This document shows, in pieces, positions 17,184-24,553 of a DNA stretch of 64,000 nucleotides. The DNA lies in NCBI GenBank assembly GCA_000688775.2, contig CP007628.2, positions 1,178,001-1,242,000 on the forward strand. The letters are read 5' to 3'. The DNA comes from Streptococcus sp. VT 162 (lineage in GTDB: Bacteria; Bacillota; Bacilli; Lactobacillales; Streptococcaceae). A model generated the notes under the pieces. It was given only the letters and a program-made list of their open reading frames with translations, did not search any database and was not told where the DNA came from. A program made the position numbers and the translations under genes. Numbering within the stretch: the first letter of the stretch is position 1; every line of letters begins with the position of its first letter.

Positions 17184-18058
17184 TATTGTTCACTCCACAA
17201 TTCTTTAATGTTCAATTTATCTTTAGGAACTCTGTCAATCACAGATTCTGGAACACCACCCGGATAGGTCTTACCACCCGGACGCCATTGAACATTCCCG
17301 CTTGCTCCGCCCTCATTGCCACTTGGAATCCTCAGATTTTCAACTTCCTTAGGTTCGATCATAATTGGATTATTTCCAAGACTACCTTTATCAAGTCCCA
17401 AAAGTTTTTCAAGTACACGGGGATCACCATCAGCTTCCTTGACCATAGCTTCAGCTACATCTTTTGGAAAGACAAATGCACCATCCGGTCGACCAAAATA
17501 ACCTTCTTTTTGAATCCAATAATCATTTTTAGCAAAAGCTGCCACCCCTTCGTCAAATAAGGCATTATGTTCTTTAATATAATTAGAACTCAAATATTCC
17601 TCAGGATCTGGTCGTTTAATTGTTTCACTTGGTTTAATATTGACTATCTTTTCTGATTGTCGTTCTGATAATCCTGAATCCGGAAAACTTTTCTGCAAAT
17701 TATGCCACTCTGAGGAGAACCGGTTAGCTTCCACAACATCATCCACACTGCCATCTAGATTCTTTGCGAAAGCACTGAGATTATCTGCCTGATGTGTTAA
17801 CTTACCTCCTTCAAATGGAATAGAGCCTGTCACTGGTTGCAGTTGTTCTAGGGAGTTCAAACTAAATCTCTGAGCCGCGTCACTTAGATCATCTGCCGAA
17901 TTCGATAGAATCTTACTTGGTCGGAGATTGTCAAGCTGTTTGCCATAGGTTTTAATTTGAGAAAAGATATTATCCCCCAGTCCCTTGGTCTTCTTCAAGA
18001 GCCCTTTAAAGGTATCGAAATATTTCGATACCTTTAAAGGGCTCTTGAAGAAGACCAA
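17183..18058 (-). CDS. Polymorphic toxin C-terminal cassette (GNEGG/PGG motif), lacks N-terminus
   Basis: 291-codon open frame. Residues 1-30 lie inside the 110-bp palindrome; the frame has no ribosome site and opens there, so the true N-terminal half is missing. A linker (KLTHQADNLSAFAKNLDGSV) follows, then a C-terminal domain of about 130 residues: YFGRPDGAFVFPKDVAEAM, LGLDKGSLGNNPIMIEP, RIPSGNEGGASGNVQWRPGG, TYPGGVPESVIDRVPKD. This domain is shared with 19432-20244 and the remnant at 14367-14576. An enzymatic toxin is probable; the activity is unassigned. Confidence 0.6.
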   Translation of the reverse strand: MVFFKSPLKVSKYFDTFKGLLKKTKGLGDNIFSQIKTYGKQLDNLRPSKILSNSADDLSDAAQRFSLNSLEQLQPVTGSIPFEGGKLTHQADNLSAFAKNLDGSVDDVVEANRFSSEWHNLQKSFPDSGLSERQSEKIVNIKPSETIKRPDPEEYLSSNYIKEHNALFDEGVAAFAKNDYWIQKEGYFGRPDGAFVFPKDVAEAMVKEADGDPRVLEKLLGLDKGSLGNNPIMIEPKEVENLRIPSGNEGGASGNVQWRPGGKTYPGGVPESVIDRVPKDKLNIKELWSEQ

Positions 18059-18076
18059 GGGGCTGGGGGATAATAT
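17967..18076. repeat. 110-bp near-perfect palindrome
   Basis: Two 55-base arms around the centre GAAAT/ATTTC (18021/18022), with one mismatched pair (T at 17981 against its partner near 18062) and no loop. The arms encode the same toxin linker on both strands. Leftward and rightward toxin cassettes diverge from it. It may be a genuine inverted-repeat joint or an assembly fold-back. Confidence 0.9.
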
Positions 18077-18665
18077 TTACCACTCCTTGCCGACCTATCG
18101 AAAACAACTCGCCCGTCACTTACAAAATACAGTAGACGAAGGCCTCCTAAATCTAAGCAAGGCTGCCCAAGAAGGACTGGAGCGAGCCAAGCAGTTTACT
18201 TTGGAAGTACCGACTATCCGAACGAGGCAGGTAGCGCCTGTTGGTTCTGCCAATATACAAGCGTTCTCTACACTTGAGAAAACAACCGTGAAATTGGGAG
18301 ATACAGGTCTAGGAAAGAGCTTGGACAATCTGGCTTCTAAAGCGAAGAATGTAGAAAATGCAAGTCTTTCTAGACTCCGTTCAAGAAATGCTTTATACGT
18401 AACTAAAGATGAGTGGGTGAAAGCGATGAAAGAGGGGGATGTCGTCTTTAACACGAACATCCACAGCATGGCTGAGGTCCTCAAGCAGATGAGCCGTGAG
18501 TGGATAGGCGATCGCTTGGAAGATGCGGTCGGAGAAGAACATTATGACTTAATTAGAAAAGCTTACAAAACTGGTGATGTTCAAGCACAGCTTGTTAAAA
18601 TCCAAAAGAATGGCAATATTATGATTAATAATTTAGATGCCAAAGCGAATATCATTAAACCATAG
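17985..18665 (+). pseudogene. Rightward toxin cassette without N-terminus
   Basis: The open frame begins inside the palindrome at a TTG with no ribosome site and continues for 226 codons, ending LDAKANIIKP. The first 30 residues equal those of the leftward cassette. The middle (THSMAEVLKQ-like segment NIHSMAEVLKQMSREWIGDR near residue 155) is shared with 19380-19450. The C-terminal 60 residues are unrecognised and short for a toxin domain. The gene ends 15 bases before a PoNi-like immunity gene, so it is probably the remnant of that protein's toxin. Confidence 0.5.
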
Positions 18666-18680
18666 TAGAAGGAAGAAGTT

Positions 18681-19340
18681 ATGATAAGAGACAAACATAA
18701 AGATCATGCATATTTTGAAAAACGTTTGAATCGTGTACAAAAACGTTTAAGAGAAGATGTCGAGATGACAGATGAAATTTCGGAGAAGTATTTGTTGTTC
18801 CATTATCAAGATTTGGTTTTGGATAATGAAGAACTAGTGAAACTTTTCTATTCTATAGGGGCTTCGAAAGAGGAGATTTTCCCCTATTATCAAGGTATTC
18901 TGTCTCATCTCAAAGTTATTGCTTCGGAGGGAGTTCCCTTTTATCGTGCAGTTGATGTCTTTGCCCTGGGAGTTCTTTACAGTGAGCGCAAGGAAGAGTT
19001 TCTAGATGATTTGAAGGCTATTTATGATCAGATGGACCACACAGATGGCTTGATTGAATACTACATGGTTTATCTATTCCATGACAAGGTAGTTCCTTTT
19101 CATTCGATTTTAGAGTATCAAAATATGATTGAGGACACTTATGAGAGTGTAGCTAAGGCGCAGGGTTTCTGGTACTATAGCCACTCGGATGTTCCATGGT
19201 ATAACAACCATACCAAAGATACCTATAAAGGTTACTGGAGTTTTGACACTGCCGCAACCTGCAAGATCAAAGGAATCTACGACGAACGCTTGAAAGACCT
19301 AGAGTACTTTCCGTATGACCTCCTAGTCCAAGAAAACTAA
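18681..19340 (+). CDS. PoNi-type (DUF1910/DUF1911) immunity protein
   Basis: 219 residues. An N-terminal helical DUF1910-like part (FEKRLNRVQKRLREDVEMTD) is followed by a DUF1911-like end: YKGYWSFDTAATCKIKGIYD, then LEYFPYDLL. This arrangement marks immunity proteins of PoNe DNase toxins. It follows a toxin cassette remnant by 15 bases with AGAAGGAAG before the ATG. The upstream remnant does not show a clear PoNe nuclease core, so the pair may be mismatched. Confidence 0.7.
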   Translation: MIRDKHKDHAYFEKRLNRVQKRLREDVEMTDEISEKYLLFHYQDLVLDNEELVKLFYSIGASKEEIFPYYQGILSHLKVIASEGVPFYRAVDVFALGVLYSERKEEFLDDLKAIYDQMDHTDGLIEYYMVYLFHDKVVPFHSILEYQNMIEDTYESVAKAQGFWYYSHSDVPWYNNHTKDTYKGYWSFDTAATCKIKGIYDERLKDLEYFPYDLLVQEN

Positions 19341-19341
19341 G

Positions 19342-19366
19342 AAAACTGGGTTTCCACCCAGTTTTT
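19342..19366 (+). terminator. Terminator after the PoNi-like gene
   Basis: AAACTGGGT-TTCC-ACCCAGTTT hairpin plus T run. Confidence 0.8.
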
Positions 19367-19379
19367 ATCAAACAGGTAG

Positions 19380-20244
19380 TCCCCTTTTTCTTTACGTTAA
19401 CACAGTTATTCTTAACACGGACACCCACAGCATGGCTGAGGTCCTCAAGCAGGGAGCTATAGTACTGGAACAACTTCGACTGGATTTGCCAAACGGGTGG
19501 AGGATCTGGTCAACCTCCTCAGCAGCCAGCAAGTTTAGTCTCAATAAGGTGAAAGTAGATGTCGAAGCACCGAAGTATAACCGAGAGCAGATTCTGAAGA
19601 ATCTGGAAGAAAGCAGGCTTGCGAGGGAGAGTTCTGGGTTTAAAGACTTTGCAACTCGAGAAAGATATCTAGAAAAAGTCTTTGACAAATTAACTCCTGA
19701 AGAAAGGGAATTGATTTTTAATATTTCTAAGGACTCACCGAAGGTTAAGTATAAAAATGGAGTAACACAAAAATCAATACTTGAAATAAATAAAGGGGAT
19801 AGACCAAATCCTGAAGATATTTATAATTCAACCTATTTAAAAATGCATAACCAACAATTTAAGAATGGAGCATCCAGATTCCAAAAATTTCAACCTAGCG
19901 AAAATTGGAATGGAGGTATTGTTGGGGGGCGTGATGGTACAAGTTTCTGGTTGAGTAAAGAACATGCAGATATCATTGAAAAGGTTGCCAATGGAGATAA
20001 TCGTCTTTATGAAATTATATTAGGATTTGATGAAGGTTATTTAGGAGACGGTCCACTTTATCGTTTGGATGTCACTCCAGAAGTAGTAGCGAAAAAAGGG
20101 ATTTCAATACCAAGTGGGAATGAAGTTGGAGCCAATGACTGGTGGAGACCAACCGGACGAACTTTCCCAGGAGATATTCCAGAAGGTGTTATGGAAGATA
20201 TTAGCACCAAGAGAGGAGAACATACATGGAACATAGTAAATTAG
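19380..20244 (+). pseudogene. Second rightward GNEGG-type toxin cassette, no N-terminus
   Basis: Open frame from before the ATG at 19432. It starts in a segment (HSMAEVLKQ) equal to 18465-18480, then runs through a linker and a C-terminal domain: GGRDGTSFWLSKEHADIIEK, LGFDEGYLGDGPLYRLD, ISIPSGNEVGANDWWRPTGR, TFPGDIPEGVMEDISTK. It matches the 17183-18058 toxin domain, diverged. At 19464-19513 the bases also encode, in another frame, the STGTTSTGFAKRVEDLV linker found at 15480-15530. Linker frames are therefore scrambled and no start or export domain exists. Its immunity gene overlaps the 3' end. Confidence 0.55.
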
Positions 20245-20648
20245 GCTGGGAAGATGTTATCCAGTTCGAAGAAGTAAAAGGTTATGGTCAGCACATTTGG
20301 AGAGATGGCAATCATCTTTATTACGTTACTGAGGAGGGAGGAATTGCCCCTCAGCGAGTGGTTTATGAATTACCAAACGAGTTATTTGCCTTATTAGAAA
20401 GTGGGGAGAGAACGGAGTTAGAAGTATTAAGTAAACTTCAGACCGATCGTTGGCCACCGACGGAAGAAGAGAGAAAAGAGTCTAGAAGAAAATTTATAAG
20501 TAAATATCCAGCTTCTTTGATAGATGTCCCTAAAAATAGGAAGTTGTTTTCTAAGGAAGAACTTAAAGAATTGATTCCAATTGCTGAGAAACAGTGGATT
20601 GAATCTGAAGGCAAACTTCCAGATGATTATGTATCACCATTAAAATAG
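20226..20648 (+). CDS. Immunity protein for the second GNEGG-type toxin
   Basis: 140 residues. YGQHIWRDGNHLYYVTEEGG, RVVYELPNELFALLESGERT, then LIDVPKNRKLFSKEELKELI follow the layout of 16824-17183, strongly diverged. The ATG overlaps the toxin frame by 19 bases with GAGAGGAG before it, giving coupled translation. Pairing with the toxin family is repeated at three places in this window, which supports an immunity role. Confidence 0.65.
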   Translation: MEHSKLGWEDVIQFEEVKGYGQHIWRDGNHLYYVTEEGGIAPQRVVYELPNELFALLESGERTELEVLSKLQTDRWPPTEEERKESRRKFISKYPASLIDVPKNRKLFSKEELKELIPIAEKQWIESEGKLPDDYVSPLK

Positions 20649-20653
20649 TTTGT

Positions 20654-20700
20654 AAGGAACTTGTCTATACACTGTTAGTTGAAGGCAAGTTCCTGTTTTT
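20654..20700 (+). terminator. Terminator after the last immunity gene
   Basis: AGGAACTTG / CAAGTTCCT stem with a 22-base loop and TTTTT. It ends the accessory archipelago. Confidence 0.6.
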
Positions 20701-20878
20701 ACATTAAGTGCAAATCTCCAAGGTCAGGCCATCTCGAGCATGCGCAACTACCTAGTAGAGGTGCATGGGACTCTCCTTCAGACTCTGGTCATAAAATGGA
20801 AGTCATTTTATTGTCAAATCTAATTATACCACACCATGGATATCTTATGAAGTTGTTCAAAATTTGGTCAAAAAAAAA

Positions 20879-20900
20879 CACTGGTTATCCAGTGTTTTTG
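20879..20900 (+). terminator. Hairpin beside the left attachment site
   Basis: ACACTGG-TTAT-CCAGTGT with A run before and T run after. It lies just outside the ICE in a 200-base stretch (20700-20878) where I see no gene. Confidence 0.55.
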
Positions 20901-20910
20901 TGACTAGTAC

Positions 20911-20925
20911 TGCCCCCTGCAGGAA
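20911..20925. repeat. Left attachment site core (direct repeat)
   Basis: TGCCCCCTGCAGGAA, identical to the tRNA-Arg 3' end at 48181-48195. It lies 86 bases from the integrase stop. The bases on both sides differ from those of the right copy. Confidence 0.85.
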
Positions 20926-21010
20926 CTAAATCCCACCTCTAAAAGCCTATTAAATCAACATCTTTGTATATTCTAGGTCAATTTTTGGTCAATCTTTTTG
21001 TTTTCTTTTT

Positions 21011-22150
21011 TTATTCTTTATCAAGCAAAAATTGTCTAATCAATTCATATTCCTTATCAATCACCTCTTGCAATACGTGACCATAAGTTTTAATAATCTG
21101 CTGTATATCTTTATGCCCCAGCAATCTAGCAACAACCCAAATATCAATCCCTTTAGCTAAAAGATATGAACCGTATGTATGCCTTCCTGCTGTCGCTGTC
21201 ATTTCCTGATTCCCAATTCCAAGTTCTGATAAACATACTCTTAAACTCTTATTCAAGCCTGAGTTAGTCGGTATTTTATACCTTCTATCATAGAATACTA
21301 AATCATATTTCTTCAATTCTTCACGATCAAACAAAATTTTCTCTTGCTCAACTCTTAATGCTTCCAAAACAGCCAACAAATCATCATCAATCGGAATTTC
21401 TCTTATAGAAGTTTTCGTTTTCGGAGGTACAAACTCTTGCCGATCTCCTACAAATCGCCTATATGTTTTAATTGTTTTATTGTCAAAATCAATATCAGAC
21501 CAACACACTGCCATAGCCTCACCAACCCTAAATCCAGTCTTAAACAAGAAATATAGCAAATATGGAATCACAGATTCCCTATAATTAAACTTCCCTTGTA
21601 AGTGAGATAATAAATCTTTGTACTCTGAAATACTATGAATATACTTATCATCAACGTTACCAGCTTCCAAACCAAATATTTTAACATCTTCTGTTATATC
21701 TGTTATCTGCAATCCACTTCGCTGACTAAATTTTATAGCCGACCTTATATCTGCATTGATTCTACGCAAATGATCCTTCGTTACCTTTTCTCCAAACTCA
21801 TTCAATCTCGACTGATATTCCTGATGATTAAGGCTCATTGCTGGTATATCAGAAAATATTTTCTCTAAAGATTGACCCCTTGCATAATAACCTTCCTTTG
21901 TCGCCTTCGCTTTTTCTGACGGAAGAATCACTAAGTTATACCAATCCTGCCACAACTCATATAAGGTAGCCTTACTGTCAAATCGTGCTGTATAGTTTGA
22001 CTGAAATAGTTTCCTCTCTTTCTCTTGCGCTTCATTCATGGCTTCACGTTTCGTTTTAAATCCTGAATTTGTCGCAACAACTTTTCCTTTCTTATCAAAA
22101 ATCCGATAGTCCCATAATTTATTTTTTCCACGTTGTCTGTAACTTGCCAC
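21011..22150 (-). CDS. Tyrosine integrase of the ICE
   Basis: Site-specific recombinase, 379 residues from the GTG at 22150, chosen because AGAAAGGAG precedes it; an ATG 33 bases upstream has no ribosome site. The N-terminus (YRQRGKNKLWDYRIFDKKGK) is an AP2-like arm-binding domain, then a SAM-like core-binding domain and a catalytic domain. Catalytic residues are Arg in GFRVGEAMAV (about 208), RHTYGSYLL (about 317), HKD and Tyr in KTYGHV (about 353). The box II segment is TAGRHT, so the usual first His is Thr. It drives excision and integration at tRNA-Arg. Confidence 0.93.
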   Translation of the reverse strand: MASYRQRGKNKLWDYRIFDKKGKVVATNSGFKTKREAMNEAQEKERKLFQSNYTARFDSKATLYELWQDWYNLVILPSEKAKATKEGYYARGQSLEKIFSDIPAMSLNHQEYQSRLNEFGEKVTKDHLRRINADIRSAIKFSQRSGLQITDITEDVKIFGLEAGNVDDKYIHSISEYKDLLSHLQGKFNYRESVIPYLLYFLFKTGFRVGEAMAVCWSDIDFDNKTIKTYRRFVGDRQEFVPPKTKTSIREIPIDDDLLAVLEALRVEQEKILFDREELKKYDLVFYDRRYKIPTNSGLNKSLRVCLSELGIGNQEMTATAGRHTYGSYLLAKGIDIWVVARLLGHKDIQQIIKTYGHVLQEVIDKEYELIRQFLLDKE

Positions 22151-22187
22151 TATAACTCCTTTCTGAATGGCAATCATCACCATTCTA

Positions 22188-22523
22188 TTATAACATCAAT
22201 AATATTTTTTGATAATTCTTATCAAAATATTCTCTTGTTTTTCTTGCAAGAAATCTATATGGTGAACCTTTACTTTTGGGATACAATACAAATCCTTCTT
22301 CATTCTGCTCAATATCCACCTCTTTTTTAATTGCAGGATTCAACAAAATATCATTTACAAGTTTTGTTTTGCTAATAGACAACAATTCCTCTACCTTGTC
22401 AATCGTCCACCATTGACCAACTTCTTCTTTTTGAATTAAATCTAAATACTCAGACCGACTAATCAACACCATATCAGATGGAATCGGAACTTCAATATTA
22501 AATACTTGTTTTTGTAATTCCAT
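22188..22523 (-). CDS. DUF771-like protein, putative excisionase
   Basis: 111 residues. The N-terminal VPIPSDMVLISRSEYLDLIQ and WWTIDKVEELLSISKTKLVN fit the DUF771 family, a small phage/ICE DNA-binding family whose members often precede integrase genes. The stop lies 37 bases before the integrase start. Excisionase (directionality) function is inferred from position and the HTH-like segment. Confidence 0.6.
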   Translation of the reverse strand: MELQKQVFNIEVPIPSDMVLISRSEYLDLIQKEEVGQWWTIDKVEELLSISKTKLVNDILLNPAIKKEVDIEQNEEGFVLYPKSKGSPYRFLARKTREYFDKNYQKILLML

Positions 22524-22652
22524 TTTCTTTTAAGCTCCTAAAATTATAATTTCCGAACAAAATCTTGATACCTGATTGAACTTTTTGAACTCAAATCCGA
22601 ATCTTTGCTCATATCCTGGTTTCTTTATGTTCATTTTTATCCATAAAATGAC

Positions 22653-22682
22653 AAAAAAACAGCAAGCCATTCCTGACTTGCC
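22653..22682 (-). terminator. Hairpin terminator, copy 1
   Basis: GCAAG...CTTGC hairpin with a T run on the minus strand. It closely resembles the hairpin at 22750-22776. Confidence 0.5.
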
Positions 22683-22694
22683 ATTCTTTCTATG

Positions 22695-22730
22695 CTAGTT
22701 ATTCAATTTCAACAATTCTACTTGATCCAT
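22695..22730 (-). CDS. Possible 11-residue micro-ORF
   Basis: ATG with a strong ribosome site (AAGGAGAAG) encodes MDQVELLKLNN and stops, just before a hairpin. It lies between two similar hairpin terminators. It may be a translated leader of the excisionase-integrase transcript or a relic; no homologue recalled. Confidence 0.3.
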   Translation of the reverse strand: MDQVELLKLNN

Positions 22731-22749
22731 TTTCTTCTCCTTAAATAAC

Positions 22750-22776
22750 AAAAAAACAAGCCATTGCTGACTTGTA
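22750..22776 (-). terminator. Hairpin terminator, copy 2
   Basis: ACAAG...CTTGT with a seven-base A run on the + strand (T run on the minus strand). Similar to copy 1, so the pair is a small duplication after the 22790-23197 gene. Confidence 0.55.
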
Positions 22777-22789
22777 CCTACTCATTATT

Positions 22790-23197
22790 TTAACTAGTAA
22801 AAGCTGTAAATGCAACAAAACTCCCAAAAATAACAATTATAGCCATTCTTAAAATAGGATTATTTATATCTATGATAATTAAGACTATAAACAAAATCAA
22901 AATAAGAATAAATAGTGCTAGTGTTATCATTGAATAACCACTAACCCTAGAAATTACCTGAACATGATACCACAACAACAAACCAGCAATAGCAGTCAGA
23001 ATCAAGGCAAATGCTAATAACCACCATGCTTTCCCATCGTCTTTAAACATAACTGTAACCGGATTTGTTATATTCTTCACTGAATCATTAAATGTACCCA
23101 GTTCATGTAAATAGTACATTGTACCTACAACATAAATAAACTGAGCAATAACATTTAATAAAATCTCTTCAAAAATGGTATCAAAGTATTCTCTCAT
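22790..23197 (-). CDS. Small four-helix membrane protein of the ICE
   Basis: 135 residues with about four membrane helices (LNVIAQFIYVVGTMYYL; LLAFALILTAIAGLLLWY; ITLALFILILILFIVLIIID; MAIIVIFGSFVAFTAF). No family recognised. It lies 4 bases after the 23202-23630 gene, so the two form a pair of membrane genes between the transfer region and the recombination module. Possible roles (superinfection exclusion, membrane stress) are speculation. Confidence 0.6.
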   Translation of the reverse strand: MREYFDTIFEEILLNVIAQFIYVVGTMYYLHELGTFNDSVKNITNPVTVMFKDDGKAWWLLAFALILTAIAGLLLWYHVQVISRVSGYSMITLALFILILILFIVLIIIDINNPILRMAIIVIFGSFVAFTAFTS

Positions 23198-23201
23198 CTT
23201 A

Positions 23202-23630
23202 CTACAATAACCCTCTTTCTTTCATAAGAACTTCGACAAAATAGAATTTCTTTTTCTTTTCAGAAACTCTAAACAAATAAAAGACAATGACGAATAAAAC
23301 AATGACGAATATAACCACACTTAAAATAAACAAGCCATTTACCAGAACAGAAGATTCACTACTTTGTCCATAAACCTTAGTAACTTTATCAGTAAAATCT
23401 ACAAAGACCTTATACAAGCCCCCTAAAAAAGCAAGAAACAATACTAAAATCAAAGAATTAGCTATTGTCCCCTTCCTTTCAGAAATAGATTTTAACTCAC
23501 TATACTCTATCTTCAATTCTTCATCAGAAAAAGAATTGACTTTATTTCTATACGCTTCACTTAGTCCACTACGATTTTTAAGAATAGTCCTTAAAAAAAA
23601 CTGTTTTATCTTATCATTGTTATTACTCAT
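23202..23630 (-). CDS. Small two-helix membrane protein of the ICE
   Basis: 142 residues. The cytoplasmic N-terminus (about 55 residues, Lys/Ser-rich) is followed by helices SLILVLFLAFLGGLYKVFV and GLFILSVVIFVIVLFVIVFY and a basic tail. No family recognised. It precedes the other small membrane gene by 4 bases. Confidence 0.6.
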   Translation of the reverse strand: MSNNNDKIKQFFLRTILKNRSGLSEAYRNKVNSFSDEELKIEYSELKSISERKGTIANSLILVLFLAFLGGLYKVFVDFTDKVTKVYGQSSESSVLVNGLFILSVVIFVIVLFVIVFYLFRVSEKKKKFYFVEVLMKERGLL

Positions 23631-23669
23631 AGTTATTCTCCTATTTTACATTATTATATCACAAAAAAC

Positions 23670-23699
23670 AAAAAAAGGCAGGGTGACCCCTACCTTATC
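23670..23699 (-). terminator. Terminator after the LPXTG gene
   Basis: GGTAGGGGTCACCCTGCC-type hairpin followed by a T run on the minus strand. It ends the conjugation transcript. Confidence 0.7.
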
Positions 23700-23708
23700 A
23701 TTCTTCTT

Positions 23709-24533
23709 CTAGTTAAATTTACGTTTACCCCAAATAGTCGCAACCAAACCTACAAAACCCCAAATCGTCGCAAAGATTGTACTTGCTGTTCCTGTATTCG
23801 GAAGAACTTTTAGCTGTCCTTCTTTATCTTTCAAAGCGATTGTACCGTCTTTCTGTTTCACAGCGCCAATTTCATAAGGTTCTTTTTCTTGATAATCACC
23901 TTCTTCTGTTTCTACCACTACTTTCCCTTGATTCGTAGATACAACTGTATGACCTGTATTTGTTTCAATAGGCTGCTCTTTGATTTCTTCTTTAGTAACA
24001 TTCAATGGTTTAGGTTCGTCTGTTTCCTTTACACCAACATTTTCTTCTGCCTTCTGTTTCGCTTCCTTAACTTCAGGAGTATCTTCTACAGTAGGCTTCT
24101 TATCTTCTTTTGGCGTTTCTTCTTTCGGTTTTTCTTCCTTAGGTTTTTCTGATGGAGTTGTAGGCTCTACAACAACTCCTGTATTATCCTTTTCCTGCTC
24201 TTTCTCAGAATCTTTTCCAAGATTTTCAGAAGGCTTATCTTCTTTTGGCTTTTCTTCCTTAGATTTTTCTGACGGAGTTGTAGGCTCTACAACAACTCCT
24301 GTATTATCTTTATCTTGTACTTTATCAGCACTTCCACCTAAATCCAAATTTTCTGTTACTTTTGGCGCTAGTTTCTCAACAGGTGATTCTATTGGTTTTT
24401 CAGCAACCACTAACCCTGTATTATCTGATGAAGTTGGAGCATTTCCACCCAAACTAATTTCATCAGCATATACTCCACTAGTAACTGCGCTCAATACAGC
24501 TACAGACAACAATGTTACAAATTTCTTATTCAT
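23709..24533 (-). CDS. LPNTG-anchored repetitive surface protein
   Basis: 274 residues. Signal peptide (VTLLSVAVLSAVTSGVYADE), then a low-complexity Glu/Lys/Pro-rich stalk with DNTGVVVEPTTPSEK twice and related DNTGLVV and TNTGHTVV units. The C-terminus has a sortase motif LPNTG, a hydrophobic helix and basic tail. It follows the CwlT-like gene by 20 bases and so is probably co-expressed with transfer genes. It could be an adhesin or mating-contact protein; no folded domain is visible. Confidence 0.8.
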   Translation of the reverse strand: MNKKFVTLLSVAVLSAVTSGVYADEISLGGNAPTSSDNTGLVVAEKPIESPVEKLAPKVTENLDLGGSADKVQDKDNTGVVVEPTTPSEKSKEEKPKEDKPSENLGKDSEKEQEKDNTGVVVEPTTPSEKPKEEKPKEETPKEDKKPTVEDTPEVKEAKQKAEENVGVKETDEPKPLNVTKEEIKEQPIETNTGHTVVSTNQGKVVVETEEGDYQEKEPYEIGAVKQKDGTIALKDKEGQLKVLPNTGTASTIFATIWGFVGLVATIWGKRKFN

Positions 24534-24553
24534 TTCTTTTTTCCTCTTTTTCT

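Noticed and set aside
5640-20700. Second complete mobile element
   Set aside because: No integrase, transposase or flanking direct repeat was seen; only gene remnants and local repeats.
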